A stretch of 64,000 nucleotides of DNA from Novosphingobium sp. JCM 18896 (GTDB taxonomy: Bacteria > Pseudomonadota > Alphaproteobacteria > Sphingomonadales > Sphingomonadaceae): the NCBI RefSeq assembly GCF_025938095.1, contig NZ_JAPCZF010000005.1, positions 372,001 through 436,000 on the forward strand, written 5' to 3'. The position numbers were made by a program, and so were the translations under genes. Positions 1 to 8,478 of this stretch are shown here, piece by piece (positions within the stretch are counted from its first letter, which is position 1; every line of letters begins with the position of its first letter). The notes under the pieces were generated by a model. The model worked only from the letters and a program-made list of their open reading frames with translations. It was not told the DNA's origin and made no database searches.

Positions 1-288
1 AACCGTGCGACCGCGATGGGTATGCTCAAGGCGCGCATGTACGAAGCCGAACTGGCCAAGCGTGAGGCCGAGACCCTGGGTGAGTACCAGGCCAAGACCG
101 AGATCGGCTGGGGCCACCAGATCCGATCCTACGTCCTGCAGCCCTATCAGCTGGTCAAGGACCTGCGCACCGGCGTGACCTCGACCGCGCCCGACGACGT
201 GCTCGACGGCGCGCTCGATCCGTTCATGGCCGCTGCTCTGTCGCAGCGCGTGACCGGCGAGAAGGTGGCCGTGGAGGACGTCGATTGA
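1..288 (+). CDS. prfB: Peptide chain release factor 2, C-terminal end (partial)
   Basis: The frame is open from the first base, so the gene begins before the window. The visible 95 residues end in the conserved RF2 tail: a charged helix, then GHQIRSYVLQPYQLVKDLRTG and a DGALDPF segment. RF2 recognises UGA and UAA stop codons and triggers peptide release on the ribosome. The GGQ catalytic motif, the anticodon-like tripeptide and any programmed frameshift lie upstream and cannot be checked. The stop codon overlaps the TTG start of the next gene by four bases (TTGA), so the two are probably translationally coupled. Confidence 0.95.
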   Translation, partial: NRATAMGMLKARMYEAELAKREAETLGEYQAKTEIGWGHQIRSYVLQPYQLVKDLRTGVTSTAPDDVLDGALDPFMAAALSQRVTGEKVAVEDVD

Positions 289-1034
289 AACGCGCCGCGT
301 GGTCGGTCGGGATTGCATTGCTGAGCCTGGCCCTGTTGGCCGGCTGCGGTGCTAAGCAGGACGACCAGTCCGGCCGGCCAGTGACCGCGCGTGCCTTCCC
401 GCGTCCCGATCGGCCGGTGTCGCAGGCGGGGCAGACCGCCTTCTCGACCGAGGTCCAGCGCGACAGCGTCAACGAAGCGCAGACCGTGATGGATCTGGCC
501 GACATCCGCGAAGGCATGACTATCGCCGACATCGGCGCGGGCGAGGGCTACTACACGGTGCGCCTCGCCATGCGCGTGGGCAAGAAGGGCCGCGTGCTCG
601 CGCAGGACATCGATGCCGCCGCGCTCCACCGGCTGGGCGAGCGCGTCGAGCGCGAGCGCTTCGACAACGTCTCGATCAAGCCCGGCGCGATCGACGATCC
701 GCGGCTGCCGCAGGCCAGCTTCGACCGCATCTTCATGGTGCACATGTATCACGAGGTGACCGAGCCTTACGCCTTCCTCTGGCGGTTGCGTCCGGCGCTG
801 CGCCCGGGCGCGCGCGTGATCGTCGTCGATACCGATCGCCCGACCGACCAGCATGGCATCCCGCCGTCGCTGCTGTTCTGTGAATTCGGCGCAGTGGGCT
901 TTCGTTTGACCCAATTTATTCGTAAGCCGGAAATGCAGGGTTATTATGCGCAGTTCGAGGCCGTGGGTGATCGGCCCGCGCCCGAAGCGATCAAGCCCTG
1001 CCGGCAAGCCGACAAGCCTGCGGCACCGCGCTAG
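285..1034 (+). CDS. Class I SAM-dependent methyltransferase with lipoprotein signal
   Basis: The 249-residue protein begins at TTG, seven bases after a GGAGG ribosome site inside prfB. The first 22 residues look like a lipoprotein signal (basic start, hydrophobic stretch, lipobox LAGC). After a disordered stretch comes a Rossmann methyltransferase fold: motif I DIGAGEGYYT near residue 84, an acidic QDID after strand 2, and a hydrophobic FDRIFMVHMYHE motif near residue 145. The substrate is unknown. Methyltransferases with an export signal occur in proteobacteria, but a periplasmic supply of SAM is not established, so the final location is uncertain. Coupling to prfB hints at constitutive expression. 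Confidence 0.75.
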   Translation: MKRAAWSVGIALLSLALLAGCGAKQDDQSGRPVTARAFPRPDRPVSQAGQTAFSTEVQRDSVNEAQTVMDLADIREGMTIADIGAGEGYYTVRLAMRVGKKGRVLAQDIDAAALHRLGERVERERFDNVSIKPGAIDDPRLPQASFDRIFMVHMYHEVTEPYAFLWRLRPALRPGARVIVVDTDRPTDQHGIPPSLLFCEFGAVGFRLTQFIRKPEMQGYYAQFEAVGDRPAPEAIKPCRQADKPAAPR

Positions 1035-1063
1035 CCGCACCGCGACAGAGAGAGAAGATCGCA

Positions 1064-2470
1064 ATGAGTTTCAAGGGTCTGAAGCCGATACTCTACGGCG
1101 GACGTGAAGTCTGGCCATTGATCGAGGGCGGCAAGGGCGTGGCTGCCACCAACCACATGAGCTCGGGCGCCTGGGCCGCGGCGGGCGGCATCGGCACGGT
1201 CAGCGCGGTGAATGCCGACAGCTACGACGCCGAGGGCAAGATCATTCCGCAGATCTATCGTGCGCTGACCCGCAAGGAGCGCCACGAGGAACTGATCCAG
1301 TACGCGATCGACGGCGCGGTCGAGCAGGTCAAGCGGGCCTACGACATCGCCAGCGGCAAGGGCGCGATCAACATCAACGTCCTGTGGGAAATGGGCGGCG
1401 CGCAGCAGGTGCTGGAAGGCGTGCTCGAGAAGACCAAGGGCCTGGTCACCGGCGTAACCTGCGGCGCGGGCATGCCCTACCGTCTGTCCGAGATCGCCCA
1501 GCGCTTCAACGTCAACTATCTGCCGATCGTCAGCTCCGCGCGCGCCTGGCGCGCGCTGTGGAAGCGCGCCTACAACAAGGTCGCCGATCTGATGGCGGCG
1601 GTGGTCTACGAAGACCCCTGGCTCGCCGGCGGCCACAATGGCCTGTCGAACGCCGAGGACCCGACCAAGCCCGAGGATCCGTACCCGCGCGTCAAGGCGC
1701 TGCGCGACACGATGCGCGCCGAGGGCGTGTCGGACGACGTGCCGATCATCATGGCCGGCGGCGTCTGGTTCCTGCGCGAGTGGGACCACTGGATCGACAA
1801 TCCCGAGCTCGGCTCGATCGCCTTCCAGTTCGGCACGCGTCCGCTGCTGACGCACGAGAGCCCGATCCCGCAGGGCTGGAAGGACATGCTGCGCACGCTC
1901 GAACCGGGCGACGTGCTGCTCCACCGCTTCTCGCCGACGGGCTTCTATTCGTCGGCCGTGCGCAACCCGTTCCTGCGCGGCCTCGAGGCGCGCAGCGAGC
2001 GCCAGGTGCCCTATTCGAAGGTCGAGGCCGGCGAGCACACGGTCAAGCTCGACGTCGGGGTCAAGGGCAAGAACTTCTGGGTCGCGCCCAAGGATCTCGA
2101 GCGCGCACGGACCTGGGCCAATGCCGGCTTCACCGAAGGCCTGCGCACGCCCGACGACACGATCATCTTCGTCGATCCCGCCGAGCGCGACTGGATCCGC
2201 CAGGACCAGGCCGACTGCATGGGCTGCCTGTCGCACTGCGGCTTCTCGTCGTGGAAGGACCACGACGACTACACCACGGGGCGTTTGGCGGATCCGCGCA
2301 GCTTCTGCATCCAGAAGACGCTGCAGGACATCGCCCATGGCGGTCCGGTGGACGAGAACCTCGCCTTCGCTGGGCACGCTGCCTATCGGTTCAAGCAGGA
2401 CCCGTTCTATTCGAACAACTTCACCCCCACGGTGAAGGAACTCGTCGATCGCATCCTGACCGGCGACTGA
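1064..2470 (+). CDS. Nitronate monooxygenase-like FMN protein with Cys-rich C-terminus
   Basis: This 468-residue protein has the TIM-barrel flavin fold of the nitronate monooxygenase / 2-nitropropane dioxygenase family. Visible signatures are the early glycine-rich strand, GVTCGAGMPY, the AGGHNG segment matching the family's AGGH active-site histidine motif, and IIMAGGVW, which corresponds to the FMN phosphate loop. The family oxidises nitronates or reduces enoyl-type substrates with FMN; the substrate here is not determined. The C-terminal 90 residues are unusual: C385, C388, C392 and C415 form a CxxCxxxC plus C arrangement that could bind an Fe-S cluster or zinc. An AGAGAGAAG stretch lies upstream of the ATG. 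Confidence 0.75.
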   Translation: MSFKGLKPILYGGREVWPLIEGGKGVAATNHMSSGAWAAAGGIGTVSAVNADSYDAEGKIIPQIYRALTRKERHEELIQYAIDGAVEQVKRAYDIASGKGAININVLWEMGGAQQVLEGVLEKTKGLVTGVTCGAGMPYRLSEIAQRFNVNYLPIVSSARAWRALWKRAYNKVADLMAAVVYEDPWLAGGHNGLSNAEDPTKPEDPYPRVKALRDTMRAEGVSDDVPIIMAGGVWFLREWDHWIDNPELGSIAFQFGTRPLLTHESPIPQGWKDMLRTLEPGDVLLHRFSPTGFYSSAVRNPFLRGLEARSERQVPYSKVEAGEHTVKLDVGVKGKNFWVAPKDLERARTWANAGFTEGLRTPDDTIIFVDPAERDWIRQDQADCMGCLSHCGFSSWKDHDDYTTGRLADPRSFCIQKTLQDIAHGGPVDENLAFAGHAAYRFKQDPFYSNNFTPTVKELVDRILTGD

Positions 2471-2821
2471 TCGGGCCTATATCGACAGCCTGTCCTACAC
2501 GAGAGGAAAGGGGCAGGCTGCGTGCGGTCTTGGTATCGTCGTTCGGGATTCTGAGGCATCATCACTGGCTTGGCGACTGCCAGGTGACGTCTGCGCGCAA
2601 GGTGACACTTTCACCTTGCGCCGTGTAAACTTTGTCAACTTCGTCCGCTAAATCGCGGATTCAAACCTTTATCTCTTGTCTCCGCATGTATTCGCGCGGT
2701 TGCGCCGTCCCGCGGCCATGCTTGGCGAAGTGTTAACCAACTCGCCCCGTCGCATAATCGGGAAATGCGCCTTTCATTGGCCACGGAATCTCCTATGAGA
2801 CACCTGGGTCACGGAGAAAAA
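2471..2821. other. Non-coding interval, 351 bp
   Basis: No convincing gene is present. It contains the strong hairpin at 2595-2621 and then an AT-richer stretch (2622-2760) that probably carries the promoter of the small gene at 2822. An in-frame ATG at 2765 was not chosen because the ATG at 2822 has a GGAG ribosome site. Confidence 0.5.
2595..2621. terminator. Perfect 11-bp stem-loop, likely terminator
   Basis: GCGCAAGGTGA pairs perfectly with TCACCTTGCGC across a five-base loop, 125 bp after the monooxygenase stop. There is no long T-run, so termination efficiency is uncertain, as with many hairpins in GC-rich genomes. Confidence 0.5.
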
Positions 2822-3031
2822 ATGAACAGTCGCGCTTACCGTGTTACCGTTACAGACCTTGCCAAAGACACCGATGCAACCCGGAGTTTCGATACGACCG
2901 GGATCGAAATCTGCGAAGACGGATCGCTTTATCTGCCCATGGTCCTCGGGGCGAACATCGTCCGCGAAGACGATTGGGACAGTGTGACGATCCGCAAGCA
3001 GAAGGGAAAGCCGGCCGAGGAACCTGGCTGA
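2822..3031 (+). CDS. Small conserved-type protein of unknown function (69 aa)
   Basis: The start is chosen at 2822 because GGAG lies a few bases upstream and the sequence MNSRAYRVTVTDL makes a natural N-terminus; an ATG 57 bases earlier lacks support. The protein is soluble and acidic, with alternating beta-type patterns and no signal peptide, membrane segment or recognised motif. I do not recognise the family. It converges with the HD-domain gene. Confidence 0.55.
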   Translation: MNSRAYRVTVTDLAKDTDATRSFDTTGIEICEDGSLYLPMVLGANIVREDDWDSVTIRKQKGKPAEEPG

Positions 3032-3050
3032 CCGGCGAGACATGCCGGTC
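3030..3050. terminator. Short hairpin between convergent genes
   Basis: GACCGGC and GCCGGTC pair perfectly across seven bases, starting at the stop codon of the small gene and lying before the convergent HD-domain gene. It could end transcription from either side. The stem is short and has no T-run. Confidence 0.3.
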
Positions 3051-3066
3051 GCCTCGGGCAAGTCGT

Positions 3067-3666
3067 TCAGGCGAGTTCCGAGGCGACGTTGCGTTTCAAC
3101 GCTTCGGTCTCGTTTGCGGGCAACTGGCCGCTCGCGAGCAGATCGTCGCGCAGCGTGGTCAATATTCGTGTGCGGGCTTCATGGAATTGTGCGTCGGGAA
3201 CGAAGGCATATTCCTGGCGGACGCCTTGCGCGTACCACGCATAGACTTGCGGATCCGGGTGCCAGAGGATGCTTAGATCGGCCTTGAGCAGCCGGTTGAT
3301 CGCCAGGTCTTGCGTCGAAATCCCTCCGCGGAAGTGATGGCTCTTGGTCGCGAGGATCATCTCGGCGACCAGCGCCGTATCGAGCGGTGCGAGTTGATCG
3401 GCAACCGACAGGAACAGCGCGAGCGACTGGTCTTCGTTGTCCGATCGGGTCGGGTCGTAGACGATGTCGTGGAACAGCGTCGCGGCGACCATCTCACGCG
3501 AAAACGGATCGTCCGCCGGGAGCTCGCGCAGCATCAGGTCGATGTGGCGCAGCGTATGGTAATGCCGGTGCGGCTCACTATGTCGCTCGGCGATCGTCGC
3601 ACCGATAAGCTCGGGCACGTCGAGGCGTTCCATGGCCTCGCTCAGTGCAGGGTGGGCCGGACTCAT
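3067..3666 (-). CDS. Predicted HD-domain metal-dependent phosphohydrolase
   Basis: The 199-residue soluble protein has an HD-type pattern: RHYHTLRHI near residue 34, then LFHDIVYD near residue 65 with the adjacent HD pair, and a later KSHH segment. This fits the predicted HD phosphohydrolases of the COG4339 type, whose substrates are unknown. The reading frame is open much further upstream, but MSPAHPALSEAM is the natural start with a GAGG stretch before it; a longer start would run into the divergent DUF4031 gene. About 100 bp separate the two divergent genes. Confidence 0.7.
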   Translation of the reverse strand: MSPAHPALSEAMERLDVPELIGATIAERHSEPHRHYHTLRHIDLMLRELPADDPFSREMVAATLFHDIVYDPTRSDNEDQSLALFLSVADQLAPLDTALVAEMILATKSHHFRGGISTQDLAINRLLKADLSILWHPDPQVYAWYAQGVRQEYAFVPDAQFHEARTRILTTLRDDLLASGQLPANETEALKRNVASELA

Positions 3667-3768
3667 CGATCCGCGCCTCGGCAACCGCGAAAGAGACTGG
3701 CGGTTTCGGTGTGATGCGATGAAAATCCGCTTGTGCAACCGTGCAAGTCCTGGCCCTTTGGGAAGACC

Positions 3769-4161
3769 ATGAGCGTATATGTAGATGCCGCCATACATCC
3801 CCTGCGAGAAAGGCTCATGTGTCACATGTTCTCGCCGGACTTGGAAGAACTCCATGTCATGGCCGACCGGATCGGCGTGCAGCGGCGCTGGTTCCAGAAT
3901 CCGCTGACGATGCAGGTGTCCTGGCCGCACTACGACATCGACCAGGTCCGGCGGTCGCTCGCGGTCGAGTTCGGCGCGATCGAGTGCGACAAGTATCAGA
4001 CCGTTGCCATGGCCGCTATCATCCAGGGCAGGCCCGAAAAACTGCTGCGGATCCGCTCGCTCGCCAGCCCGAACCGGGACTTCGCGCCCGCGGCGCACGT
4101 TCCGGACTGGCTGGCCGAGCAGGGCTTCCCGCAAGCCTGGAACTGGTCGGATACCGACTAG
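3769..4161 (+). CDS. DUF4031 domain protein
   Basis: The 130-residue protein starts at MSVYVDAAIHPL and shows the DUF4031 pattern: an N-terminal strand with an Asp, then CHMFSPDLEELHVMA and a later SWPHYDID. Members are small soluble proteins of unknown function. A GGAAG element lies close before the ATG; the 12 codons upstream look non-coding. The stop is 4 bp from the convergent VOC gene, leaving no room for a terminator. Confidence 0.75.
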   Translation: MSVYVDAAIHPLRERLMCHMFSPDLEELHVMADRIGVQRRWFQNPLTMQVSWPHYDIDQVRRSLAVEFGAIECDKYQTVAMAAIIQGRPEKLLRIRSLASPNRDFAPAAHVPDWLAEQGFPQAWNWSDTD

Positions 4162-4164
4162 GCG

Positions 4165-4575
4165 TCAGGCGAAAGGTGTCGCGAATTCGATGCGGATGCC
4201 GCCGGGGATGAAGACCAGGAAATGACGTGTCGCCGAGCCGGCGCGGATCGGTCCCGGCGGTACGTCGACCACCACTTCGGGGTGGCTGCTGACCTTGTCC
4301 CAGGTCGCCGTGAGCGCTTCGTCGTCGGTGACGGCCAGCGAAAGATGATGCAGGCCGATGTTCGCTCGCCGATCGAAGGCCCGTGCCGAGAGCGGATCGG
4401 CGGCGCGCCACAAGGTCAGCAGCATCGCGCCGTCGGACACGAAGATAGACGGATAGTCGGGCACGCCGCCGACCTCGTCGAAGCCCAGCAGGCCGCAGAA
4501 GAAGTCGCGCGCCTGGTCCAGATCGGGGACCGTCAGGCCGACGTGGTGCACGCCTTGGGTCAGTTTCTCGCTCAT
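4165..4575 (-). CDS. VOC family (glyoxalase/dioxygenase superfamily) protein
   Basis: The 136-residue protein has two VOC half-modules. The first begins GVHHVGLTVPDLDQARDFF, with a histidine at the usual first metal position; the second begins GLHHLSLAV and ends in GIRIEFA with the usual C-terminal metal-binding glutamate. The family covers lyases, extradiol-type dioxygenases and resistance proteins, and the reaction here cannot be told from sequence. It is the second gene of a two-gene operon, its start overlapping the upstream stop by four bases (ATGA). Confidence 0.8.
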   Translation of the reverse strand: MSEKLTQGVHHVGLTVPDLDQARDFFCGLLGFDEVGGVPDYPSIFVSDGAMLLTLWRAADPLSARAFDRRANIGLHHLSLAVTDDEALTATWDKVSSHPEVVVDVPPGPIRAGSATRHFLVFIPGGIRIEFATPFA

Positions 4576-5180
4576 CGGTTCTCTCCTTCCAGTTCGGCCA
4601 CCCGCGCACGCAGGCGGTCCAGTTCGTCGAGCAGCGGCTGGGTGCCCTGCCGAATTTCGGCTTCGGTGAAGCGCGGGGTGATGTGCTGCGGGCAGTTCCA
4701 GTCGAACCCGACCACATCGATCACGAAGGCGCGCTCGGGCTCGGCCGCGTAGTCGGGCGGCATGACCGCGTCGATGTCGGCCGGGTCCTCGCTGCTTCGC
4801 GCATGACCGATCAGCTTGAGCCGGCGCTGGTGGGGATAGTCCATCAGGAACAGCGCGACGCGGTCGTCGGCGGCAAGGTTGGCGGTCGACAGGTATTGCC
4901 GATTGCCGCGATAGTCGGCGAAACCGATCCGGTTGCCACCGAGGCGCTTGAGAAAGCCCGCCGGCCCGCCGCGGTGCTGGACATAAGGCCAGCCGTCCTC
5001 GCTGATCGTCGCCATGTAAAAGCTGTCGCGCGCGGCGATGAACTCGTCCTCGCGTGCGGTCAGCATATCGGCTTCACCGGCTTGGGCTTCCATGCGGGCG
5101 TAGGAAGCGCGCGAACCCGCGATCTCCTGCAAGCCGCGGCTGCCGGGGCCGAACATCGTATGAAGAAAGGTCTGTGCCAT
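4572..5180 (-). CDS. Pyridoxamine 5'-phosphate oxidase-family FMN-binding protein
   Basis: The 202-residue protein has the split-barrel flavin fold of the PNPOx-like family: SFYMATISEDGWPYVQHRGG, then GNRIGFADYRGNRQY and DYPHQRRLKLIGHA. Such proteins bind FMN (or F420) and reduce or oxidise small molecules; the pyridoxal function is not implied. The C-terminus forms a short coiled coil. I use the ATG at 5180 (MAQTFLHTMF) because the candidate -10 at 5210-5215 would lie just upstream; an ATG at 5204 is possible. It is operonic with the VOC gene and divergent from a LysR regulator, which probably controls it. Confidence 0.75.
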   Translation of the reverse strand: MAQTFLHTMFGPGSRGLQEIAGSRASYARMEAQAGEADMLTAREDEFIAARDSFYMATISEDGWPYVQHRGGPAGFLKRLGGNRIGFADYRGNRQYLSTANLAADDRVALFLMDYPHQRRLKLIGHARSSEDPADIDAVMPPDYAAEPERAFVIDVVGFDWNCPQHITPRFTEAEIRQGTQPLLDELDRLRARVAELEGENR

Positions 5181-5209
5181 GCGCAGAGACCTATTCCTGG
5201 GCATGGATT

Positions 5210-5217
5210 ATTATAAT
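5210..5217. promoter_or_regulatory. Overlapping divergent -10 elements
   Basis: TATAAT at 5212-5217 reads toward the LysR gene and its complement (5210-5215) reads TATAAT toward the FMN-protein gene. The two share four bases, so one bound polymerase or LysR dimer would affect both directions. No good -35 hexamer is visible. Confidence 0.4.
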
Positions 5218-5256
5218 ACCGTAAGATCGTCTCTCACTATTGCAATTTGGGAAATA

Positions 5257-6156
5257 ATGGATCGGTTCGAAACCCTGACCGCCTTTGTTACGGTGGCCGA
5301 TCAGCGCGGTTTCGCGGCGGCGGCGCGCGCGCTCGGAACCTCGCCACCGGCGATCACGCGCGCCGTGGCGGCGCTCGAGCGCCATCTGGGCGTGACCCTG
5401 TTCCAGCGTTCGACGCGTGCCGTTTCCCTGACCGACGAAGGTGCGGCCTTCCTCGATCGCGCGCGGCGGATCCTGATCGATCTGCGCGAGGCGGAGCAGA
5501 TCGTGATGGGCGGTCGCTCGACTCCGCGCGGGCAGCTCTACGTCACGGCGCCCGTGATGTTCGGTCGGCTGCACGTACTGCCGGCGATCAACGCGCTGCT
5601 CGCGCGGCACGAGGATCTGAATGCGCGGATGATGCTGCTCGACCGTAATGTCCGCATCGTCGAGGAGGGGATCGACGTTGCGGTCCGCATCGGCGCGCTA
5701 ACCGACAGCGCGCTGCGTGTCGTGACGATCGGTGCGGTCCGCCAGATCGTCGTTGCCAGTCCCGAATATCTGGCCGGTCAGGGCACGCCTGTCAGTCCCG
5801 CCGATCTTGTCTCGCACCGCTGCATCGTCGGAAGCGGCCCGCGGGCCGCGGGTGCCTGGTCGTTCGGAACCCGGGGTGAGACGAGCGTCTCCGTCACGCC
5901 TCGCCTGACCGTCAACACCGTCGATGCGACGATCGCCGCGGCGGAGGCGGGGCTGGGGCTGGCGAACCTGCTAAGCTATCAGATGGAACGGGCCGTGGCG
6001 GCGGGGCGGCTGGTCGAGGTCCTCGCCGAACACGCGCCCGCGCCCTTGCCGGTAAGCCTGCTCTACGAGAGCGGGCGCGCCGCGATGCCGGCCGTGCGAA
6101 GCTTCATCGAAGCGATGCGCGAACGCGCGCGCCACAGCGCCTGGGGACGGCGTTGA
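5257..6156 (+). CDS. LysR-family transcriptional regulator
   Basis: The 299-residue protein starts at MDRFETLTAFVTVADQRGF, the standard LysR N-terminus, after GGGA; the upstream in-frame extension covers promoter-like sequence. Residues 1-60 form the winged helix-turn-helix (FAAAARALGTSPPAITRAVAALE) and residues 90-295 the effector-binding domain. It is divergent from the FMN-protein/VOC operon across about 75 bp with overlapping -10 elements, which suggests it regulates that operon and itself. The effector is unknown. Confidence 0.9.
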   Translation: MDRFETLTAFVTVADQRGFAAAARALGTSPPAITRAVAALERHLGVTLFQRSTRAVSLTDEGAAFLDRARRILIDLREAEQIVMGGRSTPRGQLYVTAPVMFGRLHVLPAINALLARHEDLNARMMLLDRNVRIVEEGIDVAVRIGALTDSALRVVTIGAVRQIVVASPEYLAGQGTPVSPADLVSHRCIVGSGPRAAGAWSFGTRGETSVSVTPRLTVNTVDATIAAAEAGLGLANLLSYQMERAVAAGRLVEVLAEHAPAPLPVSLLYESGRAAMPAVRSFIEAMRERARHSAWGRR

Positions 6157-6166
6157 TGTCTGCTCT

Positions 6167-8245
6167 TCAGGCAGGGCTAGCATCCGGTGAGGTGCTTCGC
6201 GCGTGGCCGTTGTCGGCATCGACCAGCAACTGTTCGAAGGCGCGCGTGAAGGCTTCGGTGTCGAACAGGGGCTGCGCGGTCCGGTTCGCTGCGAGCCGTT
6301 CCTTGACCTCGTGCAGCCGCGCCGGATCCGAGGCGAGCGCGAGTGCCAGGTCCTCATAGGATTGCGCCGTGTCCGTCACCAGGTCGGCTAGCCCGACAGC
6401 GCGGAGCAGGCTGCCGGCTACGCGCGAAGCGAAGCTCTCGCCAAGCTTGGTGACCACCGGCAGACCGACCCACAGCGCATCGCTGGTCGTGGTATGCGCG
6501 TTGTAGTTGAACGTGTCGAGGAACAGGTCCGCGCAGGTCTGGCGGGCCAGATGTTCGCTGACCGGCATACGCTCGGCGAAGACCAGGCGGTCGGGTGAGA
6601 TCCCGCGCGCTTCGGCTTCGCGGCGCAGGTTCTCCATCGACCAGGGATTGTCGGCCAGCAGCCAGAGCACGCTTCCCTCAACCTGGGCGAGCAGCCGCAT
6701 CCAGATGTCGAACTCGGGTCGGGAAATCTTGAAGCTGCCGTTGAAGCAGCAGAACACGAAGCCGGCCTCGGGAAGGCCGAGTTCGCTCCGGCTGAACTGG
6801 CGTTGTGCAATCGGGCGCTCGTCGTCGGTCACCTGATAGCTGTGCGGAAGATAGAGGGTCTTCTCCGAATAGTGCTTCCGGCTCTCGTCGGGGATGACCG
6901 TCGGGTCGGCGATGATATAGTCGAAGTAAGGTGCCCCCATCGTGCCGGGATAACCCAGGTAGTCGATCTGGCAGGGCGCCGGGTAAGCGGCGAAAATGCC
7001 GGTGCGGGCGTCTTCGGTATAGCCCTTGAGATCGACGGCGACATCGATGCCGAGGTCGCGCGACAGCTGTGCCGCCTCGTCGTCGCTGATCCCGCTGACG
7101 TCGTGGAACCCGTTCACCGCCGCGATCACGCGTTCGCGCATGGGATCCTGCTTCTGCGGCCCGTAGGAAAAGGCGTGGATCTCGAAGCGCGCCCTGTCGT
7201 GCCGCTCGAGCATCTTGATCATCAGCGCCATCGTCGCGTGGTTGTGGAAGTCCGAAGAGAAGTAGCCGATGCGAATCTTCGACTTCTCGGCTTCCGTGCC
7301 GAAGGGAACGGGTTCCTGGGCCGGGAAATGCCGGCTGGCCCATTGCCGCGCATTCCTGAGCTGGAGCGCGGCGTCGTCGGTGAGGGCGGCCAGGTGAAAC
7401 GGCGAGACGCTGCCGTCCAGCTCGAGACGGCGAAACAGCTGCTGTCGCAGATCGTCCTCGACCCAGAGGCACATCTGTGCGCGGAGAAAGACGACTTCGC
7501 CCAGAGCGACGTCGTCGCTGGCATCCAGTTCGAAGGCCTTCTCGAAACAGGGCAAGGCTTCGGAGAACCGGCGCAGTCCCTTGAGCGCGGTTCCGAGGTT
7601 GCGGTAGGTCAGGGCATGCGACGGTGCCAGGCCGAGCGCGGTCACGAAGCTGTCGATGGCCTCGGGCAGGCGTTTCAGGTGCAGCAGGGTGCTGCCGAGA
7701 TTGCTGTGCGCGGCGAAGAACTTCGCATCGAGTGCGATGGCCCGGCGATGTTCGCTCGCGGCCTCGTCGTAGCGGTGCAGGTCCTGCAGGATGTTACCCT
7801 TGGTCGTATAGGACTGAGGGATGCTGGGATTCAGGCGCAGCGCCGCGTCGATCTCGATCAGCGCTTCCTCGAACCGCTTTTCGGTCCGCAGGGCGATCGC
7901 GCGATTGATGCGTGCCTCGACGTAGTCGGGCCATAGCGCGATGGCCGCGTCGAAGCTCAGCACCGCCTCGCGCGTGCGCTTCAGTTCTCGCAGGACGTTG
8001 CCGCGATTGTTGAACGCCTCGACGTAGTCGGGCGCCAGGGCGATCGCGCGGTCATAGAGCGTGACGGCCTCGTCGCGATAACCGGCCGCGGCGACGATGA
8101 CGCCGCCGATATTGTGGGTGACCTCGCAGTCCGGGTACTTTTGCAGGAGCTCCGCCGCCAGGGTGACCGCATCGTCGAGCCGAGCCTGCGAATAGAGCTG
8201 GACGAGGGCGTCCAGTTCGCTCTGAGATGCCTTCGACGTGCTCAT
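6167..8245 (-). CDS. TPR protein with GT41 (O-GlcNAc transferase/SPINDLY-type) domain
   Basis: The 692-residue protein starts at MSTSKASQSELDAL with AAGG before it. Residues 5-270 are about seven tetratricopeptide repeats. Residues 300-690 match the C-terminal half of family 41 glycosyltransferases: IRIGYFSSDFHNHAT (histidine at the position of the human OGT active-site His), the LGYPGTMGAPYFDYIIAD block, CCFNGSFKIS (with the UDP-binding lysine) and NAHTTTSDALWVGLPVVT. These enzymes move a sugar from a nucleotide donor to Ser/Thr of proteins; the bacterial targets are usually unknown. No signal peptide is seen, so it should act in the cytoplasm. It stands alone. Confidence 0.85.
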   Translation of the reverse strand: MSTSKASQSELDALVQLYSQARLDDAVTLAAELLQKYPDCEVTHNIGGVIVAAAGYRDEAVTLYDRAIALAPDYVEAFNNRGNVLRELKRTREAVLSFDAAIALWPDYVEARINRAIALRTEKRFEEALIEIDAALRLNPSIPQSYTTKGNILQDLHRYDEAASEHRRAIALDAKFFAAHSNLGSTLLHLKRLPEAIDSFVTALGLAPSHALTYRNLGTALKGLRRFSEALPCFEKAFELDASDDVALGEVVFLRAQMCLWVEDDLRQQLFRRLELDGSVSPFHLAALTDDAALQLRNARQWASRHFPAQEPVPFGTEAEKSKIRIGYFSSDFHNHATMALMIKMLERHDRARFEIHAFSYGPQKQDPMRERVIAAVNGFHDVSGISDDEAAQLSRDLGIDVAVDLKGYTEDARTGIFAAYPAPCQIDYLGYPGTMGAPYFDYIIADPTVIPDESRKHYSEKTLYLPHSYQVTDDERPIAQRQFSRSELGLPEAGFVFCCFNGSFKISRPEFDIWMRLLAQVEGSVLWLLADNPWSMENLRREAEARGISPDRLVFAERMPVSEHLARQTCADLFLDTFNYNAHTTTSDALWVGLPVVTKLGESFASRVAGSLLRAVGLADLVTDTAQSYEDLALALASDPARLHEVKERLAANRTAQPLFDTEAFTRAFEQLLVDADNGHARSTSPDASPA

Positions 8246-8478
8246 GGAAAGCCTTGTTCTGGGTCGCTTGGATGGACGATTGCGGATAGCGAACAGGGCC
8301 CCGCCGCCCCGGATGTGGGCCATGCTATCGGTCGAGCGGAGTTCGGGCAACGCCCGCCGGTTGCGGTTCGTGCCGGCGAATGATCGCCTTGCGGCGAGCC
8401 GTGATAACTTCATCGCAAAGGATTTGCGCGACAAGCGCATTTCTGGATACCGGCAGTACGGGTCCGCGGGGAAATGCA

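Noticed and set aside
3667..4134. A 156-codon N-terminal extension of the HD-domain gene
   Set aside because: It is antisense to the DUF4031 gene and has no domain; the ATG at 3666 gives the expected protein.
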